Positions 40,149 through 48,707 of a stretch of DNA of 64,000 nt are shown here, in pieces. Location of the stretch: assembly GCF_009739905.1 (NCBI RefSeq), contig NZ_CP034279.1, positions 3,162,001-3,226,000 of the forward strand, in the 5' to 3' direction. The notes below the pieces were generated by a model. It worked only from the letters and a program-made list of their open reading frames with translations. It was not told the origin of the DNA and ran no database searches. Numbering within the stretch: the first letter of the stretch is position 1; every line of letters begins with the position of its first letter. Position numbers and translations under genes: made by a program. Origin of the DNA: Streptomyces ficellus. GTDB lineage: Bacteria; Actinomycetota; Actinomycetes; Streptomycetales; Streptomycetaceae.

Positions 40149-41351
40149 TCAGTGGGCGGGCTTGAGCGGGAGCAGGGCGCTGACCCGGAAGCCGCCGCCC
40201 GGCCGGGGCCCGGCGTCCAGGGTGCCGCCGACCATACCGACCCGCTCCCGCATGCCGATCAGGCCGTGGCCCCGGCCGTCGGCGCCCCCGTCCTCGTACA
40301 GTTCGTGCGCCGCGCCGCGCCCGTCGTCCTCGACGAGCAGCCCGAGGCCGTCGTCGAAGTACACCAGCCGCACGCTCGCCCCCGCGTCGGGGCCGCCGTG
40401 CTTGCGGGTGTTGGTCAGCGCCTCCTGGACGATGCGGTACGCGGTGAGTTCGACGCCGCTGGGCAGCGGGCGCGGGGTGCCCTCGACCCTGAAGTCGACG
40501 GTCAGACCGGCGGTACGGACCTGTTCGACGAGGTCCTCGATCTGCTGGACGTCGGGCTGGGGCACGTAGTCCTCGGAGTCCTGCGGCTCACCGGTGCGCA
40601 GGATGCCCAGCAGCCGGCGCATCTCGGCGAGCGCCTGGCGGCCGGTGGTCGAGATGGTCTCCAGGGCCTGTTTCGCCTGGTCGGGCGAGGCGTCGAGGAC
40701 GTAGGCGGCGCCGTCGGCCTGGACGACCATGACGGACACGTTGTGCGCGACGACGTCGTGCAGCTCCCGGGCGATGCGGGCGCGCTCGGCGGCGACGGCG
40801 ACCTTGGACTGGGCCTCCCGCTCGCGTTCCAGGCGGGAGGCGCGCTCCTCCAGCTGCGCGAAGTAGGCGCGGCGGGTGCGCATCGAGTCGCCGAGCACCC
40901 AGGCGAGGACGAACGGCACGATCATCACGACGGTGATGAAGACCGTGCCGGCGGTGGAGATGTTCGGCTCCGGCCACCGCAGCTGCGCGAGCGGCGCCGC
41001 GCACAGGCCGCCGACGAGCGCGAACCGCCGCGCCCAGCGCGAGCCGTCGCTCTGCGCCGCGACCGTGTAGATCACGACGAGCATGGCGAAGTCGGCCGGG
41101 TTGACCTGGATGTCGAGGGCCAGCTGGGCGACGCCCAGGACCGCGGTGAGCAGCAGCGCCTTCTCGGGCGCGCGGCGGCGCAGTGCCAGGGCGAGGCAGA
41201 GCAGCAGCACGATCCCCGCGGCCAGGAGGCGCGGTTCGGCACCTTCCGGGGCCTGGACCACCCACAGCGAGGAGAACCCGAGGAGCATCACAGCCCAGAA
41301 ACTGTCGACGCCCGTGGGGTGTCTGCGGAGGAAGTCATAGAGACGCTGCAC
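40149..41351 (-). CDS. Two-component sensor histidine kinase (HisKA_3 type)
   Basis: The 400-aa kinase has about four hydrophobic N-terminal segments (residues 15-140; FWAVMLLGFSSLWVV, LLAAGIVLLLCLALAL). The dimer/phospho-acceptor helix with His is RARIARELHDVVAHNVSVMV, and the ATPase domain has EALTNTRKHGG, VEDDGRG and GHGLIGMRERVGMVGG. Start GTG 41351 is preferred over ATG 41384 because TACGCT (minus strand, 41359-41364) lies 7 nt upstream, fitting a leaderless mRNA; neither start has a Shine-Dalgarno. It pairs with the adjacent NarL-type regulator. The signal is unknown. Confidence 0.92.
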   Translation of the reverse strand: MQRLYDFLRRHPTGVDSFWAVMLLGFSSLWVVQAPEGAEPRLLAAGIVLLLCLALALRRRAPEKALLLTAVLGVAQLALDIQVNPADFAMLVVIYTVAAQSDGSRWARRFALVGGLCAAPLAQLRWPEPNISTAGTVFITVVMIVPFVLAWVLGDSMRTRRAYFAQLEERASRLEREREAQSKVAVAAERARIARELHDVVAHNVSVMVVQADGAAYVLDASPDQAKQALETISTTGRQALAEMRRLLGILRTGEPQDSEDYVPQPDVQQIEDLVEQVRTAGLTVDFRVEGTPRPLPSGVELTAYRIVQEALTNTRKHGGPDAGASVRLVYFDDGLGLLVEDDGRGAAHELYEDGGADGRGHGLIGMRERVGMVGGTLDAGPRPGGGFRVSALLPLKPAH

Positions 41352-41447
41352 GTGACCCAGCGTAGGGAAACCCGATAGGTGCATGGGTCAACCGGAGGGT
41401 CGATCCAGGGGGCGGAGGCGTACTCCCCAAGGTGGAGACTGGTGCCC

Positions 41448-42551
41448 GTGAATGATGAGACGTGTCAACGCGGCCCGTCGCGGGGCGGTCAGTGGCGCGG
41501 CTGGCGGACGGCGACCGAGGCGGCTCTGTACGGGCCGGACGGCTTCTACCTGCGGCCCGAGGGGCCGGCGGGCCACTTCCGCACGTCCGTGCACGCCTCG
41601 CCGCTGTTCGCCGGGGCGGTGACCCGGCTCCTGGCGGAGGTCGCGCGGGAGCTGGGCACCGACGACATCGCCCTGGTCGACATGGGCGCCGGCCGGGGCG
41701 AACTGCTCGGCGGGGTGCTGGCCGCCGCGCCCGCGGGGCTTCGCGTACGGGCGTACGCCGTCGAGCGCGCCGCCCGGCCCGAGGGCCTCGACCCGCGCAT
41801 CACATGGGTCGCCGAGCCGCCGGCGGGGGTGCGGGGCCTGCTGTTCGCGAACGAGTGGCTGGACAACGTGCCGGTGGACGTGGCGCAGCAGGACGAGTCG
41901 GGCACGGCCCGGTACGTGGAGGTGGCGCCCGACGGCACGGAGCGGCTGGGCGCCCCGGTGGCGGGCGCGGACGCCGCGTGGCTGGCCCGCTGGTGGCCGC
42001 TGCGCGAGCCGGGGGAACGCGCCGAGATCGGCCGGCCCCGCGACGAGGCGTGGTCCCGCGCCGTCGGCACCCTCGCGGCGGGCCTCGCGGTGGCGGTCGA
42101 CTACGCCCACGTGGCCGCCGCCCGCCCCCCGTTCGGCACCCTCACCGGCTTCCGCGCCGGCCGGGAGGTCCCTCCGGTACCGGACGGCTCGTGCGACATC
42201 ACCGCGCACGTGGCGCTGGACGCCTGCGCGGCGGCGGGCGCGTTTGCCGCGGTACGGGCCAGCGGGGGTCCGACTGACGCGGCACCCGGCGGCGAAGGCG
42301 GGCGCGCCGGGGCCGAGCTGGTCGGGGCCGCGCCGGTCGGGGCCGAGCTGCTCACCCAGCGGGAGGCGCTCGGGCGGCTGGGGGTGAGCGGGGGGCGGCC
42401 GCCGCTCGACCTGGCCCGGACGGACCCGGCCGGATACGTACGGGCCCTCGCGCGCGCCGGGGAGGCCGCCGAGCTGACGGCGCGGGGCGGGCTCGGGGAC
42501 TTCACCTGGCTGCTCCAGCGCGTGCCCGGGGAGGGATACTGTCCGGCATGA
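41448..42551 (+). CDS. SAM-dependent methyltransferase, DUF185/NDUFAF7 family
   Basis: The 367-aa product starts GTG 41448 (GGAG lies 10 nt upstream; GTG 41442 is the alternative). The N-terminal [20 protein letters not shown] and [13 protein letters not shown] match the DUF185 entry motif. The SAM-binding glycine motif is [17 protein letters not shown], and [15 protein letters not shown] is a family landmark. In mitochondria NDUFAF7 dimethylates an Arg of the NDUFS2 subunit of complex I. The gene overlaps the orphan nuoD as ATGA, which strongly suggests that NuoD is its substrate here. An Ala/Gly-rich insert near residues 255-290 is lineage-specific. Confidence 0.85.
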   Translation: MNDETCQRGPSRGGQWRGWRTATEAALYGPDGFYLRPEGPAGHFRTSVHASPLFAGAVTRLLAEVARELGTDDIALVDMGAGRGELLGGVLAAAPAGLRVRAYAVERAARPEGLDPRITWVAEPPAGVRGLLFANEWLDNVPVDVAQQDESGTARYVEVAPDGTERLGAPVAGADAAWLARWWPLREPGERAEIGRPRDEAWSRAVGTLAAGLAVAVDYAHVAAARPPFGTLTGFRAGREVPPVPDGSCDITAHVALDACAAAGAFAAVRASGGPTDAAPGGEGGRAGAELVGAAPVGAELLTQREALGRLGVSGGRPPLDLARTDPAGYVRALARAGEAAELTARGGLGDFTWLLQRVPGEGYCPA

Positions 42552-43690
42552 CGGAGACCACGGTCGGCATCGGCGGTGCCGCGGAGAGCACCGACATGGT
42601 GCTGAACATCGGACCCCAGCACCCCTCCACGCACGGCGTGCTGCGCCTCCGCCTCGTCCTGGACGGCGAGGTGATCCGGCACGCCGAGCCGGTCGTCGGC
42701 TACATGCACCGCGGCGCGGAGAAGTTGTTCGAGGCGCGCGACTACCGCCAGATCATCATGCTGGCGAACCGCCACGACTGGCTGTCGGCGTTCTCCAACG
42801 AGCTCGGCGTGGTCATGGCCGTCGAGCGGATGCTCGGCATGGAGGTTCCGGAGCGTGCCGTCTGGACCCGCACCCTGCTCGCCGAGCTGAACCGGGTCCT
42901 CAACCACTTGATGTTCCTCGGCTCGTACCCCCTGGAGCTGGGCGGGATCACCCCGATCTTCCACGCCTTCCGGGAGCGGGAGGACCTCCAGCACGTGATG
43001 GAGGAGGTCTCGGGCGGCCGGATGCACTACATGTTCAACCGGGTCGGCGGCCTCAAGGAGGACCTCCCGGCCGGCTGGCTGGGCCGGGCCCGGGCCGCGG
43101 TGGCCGAGGTCCGCTCCCGCATGGACGTGTACGACCGGCTCGTCCTCGGCAACGAAATCTTCCGGGGCCGTACGCGCGGAGTGGGCGTGCTGTCGCAGGA
43201 GATCGTGCACGCGTACGGCGTGAGCGGCCCGATCGCCCGCGCCTCCGGCGTCGACTTCGACCTGCGCCGTGACGAGCCCTACCTGGCGTACGGGGACCTC
43301 CAGGAGGTCCTGGAGGTCGTCACCCGCACCGAGGGCGACTGCCTGGCCCGGTTCGAGTGCCTGCTGGCTCAGACGCACAACGCGCTGGACCTCGCGGACG
43401 CCTGCCTGGACCGGATCGCGGACCTGCCGCCCGGCCCGATCAACCAGCGGCTGCCGAAGGTCCTCAAGGCACCCGAGGGGCACACGTACGCCTGGACCGA
43501 GAACCCGCTGGGGCTCAACGGCTACTACCTGGTCTCCAAGGGCGAGAAGACGCCCTACCGGCTCAAGCTCCGCTCGGCGTCCTACAACAACATCCAGGCG
43601 CTGGTGGAGCTGCTGCCCGGGACGCTGGTCGCCGACATGGTGGCGATCCTCGGGTCGTTCTTCTTCGTCGTCGGCGACATCGACAAGTAG
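42548..43690 (+). CDS. nuoD2: NADH-quinone oxidoreductase subunit D-like protein (orphan NuoD2)
   Basis: NuoD is the 49-kDa quinone-site subunit of complex I. This 380-aa copy keeps [16 protein letters not shown] with His29 (Nqo4 His38 by my alignment), [10 protein letters not shown] with Arg55 (the NDUFS2 Arg methylated in mammals) and the C-terminal [15 protein letters not shown] and [12 protein letters not shown]. However, [13 protein letters not shown] has Trp78 where the quinone-binding Tyr (Nqo4 Tyr87) is expected. No other nuo genes adjoin, so it is an isolated paralog beside a DUF185 methyltransferase. It may serve a variant complex I or an assembly role. Confidence 0.9.
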   Translation: MTETTVGIGGAAESTDMVLNIGPQHPSTHGVLRLRLVLDGEVIRHAEPVVGYMHRGAEKLFEARDYRQIIMLANRHDWLSAFSNELGVVMAVERMLGMEVPERAVWTRTLLAELNRVLNHLMFLGSYPLELGGITPIFHAFREREDLQHVMEEVSGGRMHYMFNRVGGLKEDLPAGWLGRARAAVAEVRSRMDVYDRLVLGNEIFRGRTRGVGVLSQEIVHAYGVSGPIARASGVDFDLRRDEPYLAYGDLQEVLEVVTRTEGDCLARFECLLAQTHNALDLADACLDRIADLPPGPINQRLPKVLKAPEGHTYAWTENPLGLNGYYLVSKGEKTPYRLKLRSASYNNIQALVELLPGTLVADMVAILGSFFFVVGDIDK

Positions 43691-43726
43691 ACCCACGACG
43701 CCCCGCGGCCGGTCGGGACTGCGTCG

Positions 43727-44725
43727 CTACGACACCGCGTCGCGCCGCAGCTCCACCACGTCCAGCTGCTCGGTCTCGTCGTGGGCGGTCAGGTCGATGA
43801 CCTTGCCGACCGCGCGGTCCTCGCGGCGGCGTACGGCGAGGGCCTCCTCACCCACCACGTCCGCGAGGTCCTCGTCCTGTACGGCCTCGATGGCCGCGGG
43901 CGTCTTCTGGGCGCCGAAGAAGTCGAAGCCGCCCTGGAGACGCGGCGCCCGGCGGCGCTGCTCGCTCGCGGGCACGACGGCGGAGGCGGGCGGCACCGGG
44001 CGCATCGCGGAGGCGCCGTGCGCGGAGGAGGTGGCGGCCGCCGGGCGGTCGTGCTGCCGCTCGGCGCCCGCCGCGTGCTTCCCCTGCGGCTCGTCGGCCT
44101 CCGCTTCCCGCGCCCGCTCGGCCAGGTCGCGACGCCGGGCCTCCTCGGTGGTGCGCCGGGCCTCCTGCTCGGCGGCGCTGCGCGTGAGGTTCTCCAGCGC
44201 CCTGGCGGCCTGGAGGTAGGTGGCGGGGGTGGGCGTGGAACTCCCCGCGGGCAGCGCCCGGGTGGGGGCGGCGGCCTCCAGGGCGAGCTGCCGGCGGCCC
44301 TCCAGGGCGCTGGCGCGCTCGGTCTCGGCGGTGGCGTACCGGCGGAGCAGCTCGGCGTGCTCGTTGCGCAGCGCCGCCAGCTCGACCCGCTTGGCGCGCA
44401 GCCTGGCGTCGAGCTTGGCGCGCAGCTCGCGGGACTCCTCCAGGTCGGTCTCCAGCTCGGCCATGCGCTCTTCGGTACGCCACTGGTCGCCGGCCCGGGC
44501 CCGGGTGAGTTCGGCGACGCGGCGGCCGGCCGCGCGGTCCCAACTGCGCATCAGAACAGCGCCGGTGACGGCGGACGCCGCCGCCGCGGCCACCAGGATG
44601 CGCAGCACGAGTGGATCGGCGAGGAGCCAGGAGCCACCGGCGCACAGGACGGCCGCTCCGGCTACCGCGGAAGGGGGCAGAAGCCGGTGCAGGGGTGGCG
44701 AATGGCGGTGGCGTCCACGTGGCAT
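43727..44725 (-). CDS. Coiled-coil membrane protein (hypothetical)
   Basis: The 332-aa product starts MPRGRHRHSPPLHRLLPPSA. Two hydrophobic segments (about 18-40 and 42-60) are followed by a long coiled coil (about 75-140; DQWRTEERMAELETDLEESR and LRAKRVELAALRNEHAELLR). An Ala/Glu/Arg-rich region and a short conserved C-terminal stretch (GGFDFFGAQKTPAAIEAVQD and KVIDLTAHDETEQLDVVEL) complete it. I do not recognise a named family; the layout recalls septum or polar-growth scaffolds, but that is speculation. ATG 44725 has TAAATT (minus strand) 7 nt upstream and no Shine-Dalgarno, giving a leaderless candidate. It is convergent with nuoD2, 36 bp away. Confidence 0.75.
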   Translation of the reverse strand: MPRGRHRHSPPLHRLLPPSAVAGAAVLCAGGSWLLADPLVLRILVAAAAASAVTGAVLMRSWDRAAGRRVAELTRARAGDQWRTEERMAELETDLEESRELRAKLDARLRAKRVELAALRNEHAELLRRYATAETERASALEGRRQLALEAAAPTRALPAGSSTPTPATYLQAARALENLTRSAAEQEARRTTEEARRRDLAERAREAEADEPQGKHAAGAERQHDRPAAATSSAHGASAMRPVPPASAVVPASEQRRRAPRLQGGFDFFGAQKTPAAIEAVQDEDLADVVGEEALAVRRREDRAVGKVIDLTAHDETEQLDVVELRRDAVS

Positions 44726-44875
44726 GGCCTGAAATTTACCGTGCGTAGGTGCCGTATGGGGAAGTCGGCCCGGCAATGTTTCGGCCCTGTGATGCGAACC
44801 GGCCGGTCAACCGCCCGACTTTCCCTTCGCCTTCTCGCCCGGTGCCCCGGTGATGTGTACCGGGTGCCCGCCGGC

Positions 44876-44935
44876 CCCGATCCCGATCCGGACCCGAACC
44901 CGAACCCGAAGCCGATCCCGAAGCCGAACCCGCCC
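44876..44935. repeat. CCGAAC/CCGATC hexamer run behind the osmoprotectant-binding gene
   Basis: The run is built of about ten CCSAWC-like hexamers (CCCGAA, CCGATC, CCGAAG). It lies just downstream of the 44942 stop on its transcript and has no gene in it. It could be an unstable microsatellite or a G/C-skewed terminator-like tract. Confidence 0.6.
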
Positions 44936-44941
44936 CGGCGG

Positions 44942-45922
44942 TTACTTCCCGATCAGTCCCTTGGACTCCAGGTAAGCCTTGGCCACGTCCGCCGGTTTCG
45001 CCCGCTCGGCGTCGACCTTCTTGTTCAACTCCACCAGGTCCTCGGTGGTGAGGGTCTTGGTGATCTTGTTGAGGGCCGTGGCGACCTCCGCCGATCCGGC
45101 GTCCTTCGCGTGGACGACCGGCAGCACGTTGTCGGCGTTCTGGAGCTTCTTGTCGTCCTCCAGCAGCACCAGCCCGAAGGCGTCCAGCGTCGCGTCGGTC
45201 GTGGTCGTGAGGACGAGCTGGTCGGTGCCGTCCTTCACGGCCTGCTTGGCCTGGGTCGTCCCCACGCCCTTGGGGTCGATGCCCGCCACGTCGACGCCGT
45301 ACGTCTTCTTCAGCCCCGGCGCGCAGAACGGCCGTATCTCGCATTCGTCCCCGGCCGCGATCTTCACCTTCAGCCCGGAAGCGCCAAGGTCCGAAAGCGT
45401 CTTGAGCTTGTTCTTCTCGGCGAATTCCCTGGTCACGGCGAAGGCGTTCTGATCGACCGCCTCACCGGCCGGGAGCACCTTCAGTCCGCGAGGCCCGGCG
45501 AGCTTCTCCAGCGCGGTGACGGTGGCGGTGACATCACTGGAGGCGACCGGCTTCTCCTCGACCGCCTTCGGGCCGTTCACCTTGGCGTTCAGGAATTCCG
45601 CCAGCGTGGCCGCGTATTCCGGGACGACGTCGATCTCGCCCTTCTCGAGGGCCGGTTCGTACAGCTCGCGGTTCTCCACGGTCTTGATGGACGTGGCGAA
45701 TCCGGCGTCCTTCAGCACCTGCGCGTACAGCTCGGCGAGCACATTGGCCTCGGTGAATCCCGCCGACCCGACGACCAGCGTGCCCTTGCCGCCACCACCG
45801 GACGACGAGGTGTCCGACCCGCCCCGCTCCTCCAGGCTCTGGCCGCCCCCGCAGGCCGCCAGCCCGCCGGTGAGGGCCACCACGCCCAGTACCGCACCCG
45901 CCATCGCCGAGTTCCTGCTCAT
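44942..45922 (-). CDS. Glycine betaine/osmoprotectant ABC transporter, substrate-binding lipoprotein
   Basis: The 326-aa precursor has a lipoprotein signal (MSRNSAMAGAVLGVVALTGG then LAAC, modified Cys near residue 24). An acidic/Gly/Ser linker and the OpuAC fold follow (LVVGSAGFTEANVLAELYAQ, TVENRELYEPALEKGEIDVV, PEYAATLAEFLNAK). The aromatic and acidic residues of the betaine/choline pocket are present as in OsmX/OpuCC. ATG 45922 follows GGAGA by 8 nt. The permease genes lie upstream on the same strand (45980-46657, 46661-47374), forming one operon. Confidence 0.92.
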   Translation of the reverse strand: MSRNSAMAGAVLGVVALTGGLAACGGGQSLEERGGSDTSSSGGGGKGTLVVGSAGFTEANVLAELYAQVLKDAGFATSIKTVENRELYEPALEKGEIDVVPEYAATLAEFLNAKVNGPKAVEEKPVASSDVTATVTALEKLAGPRGLKVLPAGEAVDQNAFAVTREFAEKNKLKTLSDLGASGLKVKIAAGDECEIRPFCAPGLKKTYGVDVAGIDPKGVGTTQAKQAVKDGTDQLVLTTTTDATLDAFGLVLLEDDKKLQNADNVLPVVHAKDAGSAEVATALNKITKTLTTEDLVELNKKVDAERAKPADVAKAYLESKGLIGK

Positions 45923-45979
45923 CACGTCTCCTGTCCGGTCCCGCTGCTTGCCCGTGTTCGTCGTCCGGCCGTTCATCGA

Positions 45980-46657
45980 TCAGTGGGCGCGCCGGGTCGC
46001 CCGCATCGGGTCGCACACCCGGCCCGCCACCACCAGGAGGCCCTCGGCCAGCAGGGCGAGCACGCCGACCACCAGCGCCCCCGCGACCACCTGCGCGGTG
46101 TCGTCCGTGTTGAAACCGGCGGTGATGATCCGGCCCAGTCCACCCCCGCCGGCCATCGCCGCGAGCGTCGCGGTGGCGATCACCTGCACGGTCGCCGTCC
46201 GCAGACCCGTCATCACCAGGGGGTACGCGAGGGGCAGCTCCACCCGGCGGAACACCTGGCCGCCGGACATCCCCATCCCGCGAGCCGCCTCGACGACCGC
46301 CCGGTCCACCTCACGCATCCCCACATACGCGTTGGTGAGCAGCGGCGGCACGGCGAACAGCACGAGCGCGATGATCGTCGGGAGGTCGCCGTGCCTGCCC
46401 AGCGGGGTGAGCGTCAGCAGCACCAGCACCGCCAGCGTGGGCACCGCCCGTCCCACGTTGGAGACGTTGACCGCGAGCGCGCCGCCCCGCCCGATGTGGC
46501 CGAGCCACAGCGCGAGCGGCAGGGCGAGCAAGCACGACACGGCCAGGCACACGCCGCTGAACCACAGGTGCTCGGCGAGCCGGTGCCAGACCCCGCTCTC
46601 GCCCTGCCAGTTCGCCCCGGTCGTCAGCCACGTCCAGGCATCGGTCACCGCGCCCAT
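45980..46657 (-). CDS. Osmoprotectant ABC transporter permease (second copy)
   Basis: This 225-aa membrane protein has about six hydrophobic segments and the EAA-type cytoplasmic loop EAARGMGMSGGQVFRRVELP, where the ATPase docks. GLRTATVQVIATATLAAMAG follows. It is a BetW/OpuCB-type subunit. The first permease gene ends 3 bp before its ATG, and the lipoprotein gene begins 57 bp after its stop. Two different permease subunits plus one binding protein are typical of the OsmU/OpuC arrangement. Confidence 0.93.
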   Translation of the reverse strand: MGAVTDAWTWLTTGANWQGESGVWHRLAEHLWFSGVCLAVSCLLALPLALWLGHIGRGGALAVNVSNVGRAVPTLAVLVLLTLTPLGRHGDLPTIIALVLFAVPPLLTNAYVGMREVDRAVVEAARGMGMSGGQVFRRVELPLAYPLVMTGLRTATVQVIATATLAAMAGGGGLGRIITAGFNTDDTAQVVAGALVVGVLALLAEGLLVVAGRVCDPMRATRRAH

Positions 46658-46660
46658 CGC

Positions 46661-47374
46661 TCACCCCGCCCCGCGTATGAGTGTGCCGGGGGTGCGGGCC
46701 GGCCGGGTCCAGGGCGTCAGCAGCCTCTGCAGCCAGAGCAGCAGCAGGTCGGCCGTGACCGCGAGCAGCACGCACAGCAGCGAGGCGGTCAGCACCTGCG
46801 CCTTGAAGAAGCTCTTCAGCCCGGTAGTGATCAGGGTGCCCAGGCCGCCGTAGTCCACGAGCGCGCCGACCGTCGTCAGCGCGACCGTCGACACGGTGGC
46901 CATCCGCACGCCGGCCATCACCGCGGGCAGCGCCAGCGGCAGTTCGACCTCCCACAGCAGCCGCCCCGGGCCGTACCCCATCCCGCGCGCCGCCTCCCTC
47001 GCCTCCTCGGGCACCGCGGCCAGCCCGGCCAGGATGTTCCGCACGAGGATGGTCAGCGAATACAGCACGAGACCGGTCACCACGAGGGCGGCCGACAGGC
47101 CGAAGAGCGGCAGCAGCAGGGAGAACATCGCCAGCGACGGGATCGCGTACAGCACGGTGGTCAGCCCGAGGACGGGCGCCGCGAGCCGGGGCCGGGCGCG
47201 GACCAGCAGCGCGAGCGGGAAGGCGACGGCGAGCCCGATCAGCACCGACGCGGCGGTGATCCACACGTGCTGGAGGGTCGCCTCGGTCAACTCCTGGGCG
47301 CGGGAGCGGACGTACTCCCCGCAGATCCAGTCGTTGGCCGCCAGGCATCCGGCAGCGCTCGTCACGGTACTCAC
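46661..47374 (-). CDS. Osmoprotectant ABC transporter permease (first copy)
   Basis: The 237-aa product starts GTG 47374, preceded by GGGGGGCGG. An N-terminal soluble stretch (about 1-30; AAGCLAANDWICGEYVRSRA) precedes six membrane helices. The EAA loop EAREAARGMGYGPGRLLWEVELP, cut to its core, contacts the ATPase. LVDYGGLGTLITTGL is a family landmark. It is the first gene of the minus-strand part of the transporter and is divergent from the ATPase gene with 176 bp between, so the transporter is made from two opposing transcripts. Confidence 0.93.
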   Translation of the reverse strand: MSTVTSAAGCLAANDWICGEYVRSRAQELTEATLQHVWITAASVLIGLAVAFPLALLVRARPRLAAPVLGLTTVLYAIPSLAMFSLLLPLFGLSAALVVTGLVLYSLTILVRNILAGLAAVPEEAREAARGMGYGPGRLLWEVELPLALPAVMAGVRMATVSTVALTTVGALVDYGGLGTLITTGLKSFFKAQVLTASLLCVLLAVTADLLLLWLQRLLTPWTRPARTPGTLIRGAG

Positions 47375-47550
47375 CCGCCCCCCTGCGTACGGCCTCTCGT
47401 CCGGCCCGGTGTCCGTCCGGCCCGGTGTTCGATCCGACAACGACCCTAACCCCCACCACCGACAATCACCGATCGTCACCACAGCCTGGCAACACGGCCT
47501 TCACACGCGGCACGGCCACAGGCCGCCCGCGACCGGCCACAATGGAACGC

Positions 47551-48693
47551 ATGATCCGATTCGAGCGCGTCACCAAGCGGTACGCGGACGGCACGACCGC
47601 CGTCGACGACCTGTCGTTCGAGGTGGCCGAGGGTGAACTGGTCACGCTCGTCGGACCGTCCGGCTGCGGCAAGACCACCACGATGAAGATGGTCAACCGG
47701 CTGATCGAGCCGACCGAGGGCCGGATATTCCTCGACGGCCGGGACATAGCGGACGCCGACCCGGTCGAGCTGCGGCGGCGGATCGGCTACGTCATCCAGC
47801 AGGTCGGCCTCTTCCCGCACAAGACGGTCCTGGAGAACACCGCCACCGTCCCCCACCTGCTCGGCGTCAAACGCGCCACCGCCCGCGCCCGCGCCGCCGA
47901 ACTCCTCGCCCTCGTCGGGCTCGACCCGTCCGTCCACGGCGACCGCTACCCAGAGCAGTTGTCCGGCGGGCAGCGCCAGCGCGTGGGGGTCGCCCGCGCG
48001 CTCGCCGCCGACCCGCCCGTCCTGCTGATGGACGAGCCGTTCGGCGCGGTCGACCCGGTCGTGCGGGAGCACCTGCAGAACGAGTTCCTCAAGCTCCAGT
48101 CGGAGGTGCGCAAGACGGTCCTGTTCGTCACCCACGACATCGAGGAGGCCGTCCGGCTCGGTGACCGCATCGCCGTCTACGGCCAGGGCAGGATCGAGCA
48201 GTTCGACGCGCCGGCCACCGTGCTGGGCGCCCCGGCGACCCCGTACGTGGCCGACTTCGTCGGCGCGGACCGCGGCCTCAAGCGGCTGTCGGTCACCCCG
48301 GTCGAGGCGGGCGACCTGGAACAGCCGCCGGTGGTGCACCTGGACGACGCGCTGCCCCGCGACCTGGGCTCACGCTGGGCGGTCGTCCTGGACGGCGAGG
48401 ACAACCTGCACGGCTGGATCTCGGCGGAGAGCGCCGCCCGCGGTGGGACGGTGCGGGAGCACGCCCGGCGCATGGAGGCCTGGCTGCCGGTGGGCGCCTC
48501 GCTCAAGCAGGCGTTCGCGACGATGCTCCAGCACGACGCGGGGTGGATCGCCGTCGTCGACGCCGACGAACGGGGGCGCTTCCTCGGTGTGCTGACCCCC
48601 GCCCGGCTGCACGAGGCGCTGCGCCGTTCGATCGACGCGGACGCCCGGGACCGCCCGCGTGCCGAGGTCGACCTGGAGACCATCGGCGGGTGA
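47551..48693 (+). CDS. Osmoprotectant ABC transporter ATP-binding protein with C-terminal CBS-like domain
   Basis: The 380-aa ATPase has Walker A GPSGCGKTT (near residues 36-44), Q-loop in IGYVIQQVGLF, signature LSGGQRQRVGVARAL, Walker B LLMDEPFG and the switch His in FVTHDIEE. The C-terminal 100 residues (about 275-375; VHLDDALPRDLGSRWAVVLD and WLPVGASLKQAFATMLQHDA) look like a degenerate CBS pair as in OpuCA. In Firmicutes this domain binds c-di-AMP and shuts uptake down. It is divergent from its permeases. ATG 47551 is used; ATG 47542 is an in-frame alternative. Confidence 0.93.
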   Translation: MIRFERVTKRYADGTTAVDDLSFEVAEGELVTLVGPSGCGKTTTMKMVNRLIEPTEGRIFLDGRDIADADPVELRRRIGYVIQQVGLFPHKTVLENTATVPHLLGVKRATARARAAELLALVGLDPSVHGDRYPEQLSGGQRQRVGVARALAADPPVLLMDEPFGAVDPVVREHLQNEFLKLQSEVRKTVLFVTHDIEEAVRLGDRIAVYGQGRIEQFDAPATVLGAPATPYVADFVGADRGLKRLSVTPVEAGDLEQPPVVHLDDALPRDLGSRWAVVLDGEDNLHGWISAESAARGGTVREHARRMEAWLPVGASLKQAFATMLQHDAGWIAVVDADERGRFLGVLTPARLHEALRRSIDADARDRPRAEVDLETIGG

Positions 48694-48707
48694 GCGGGTG
48701 AAGGAGG

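Noticed and set aside
43781-47449. A 1222-codon open frame on the plus strand
   Set aside because: It runs antisense to five well-recognised genes (coiled-coil protein, osmoprotectant binding protein and permeases). Its Gly/Arg/Pro/His-rich content is typical of shadow frames in high-GC DNA.
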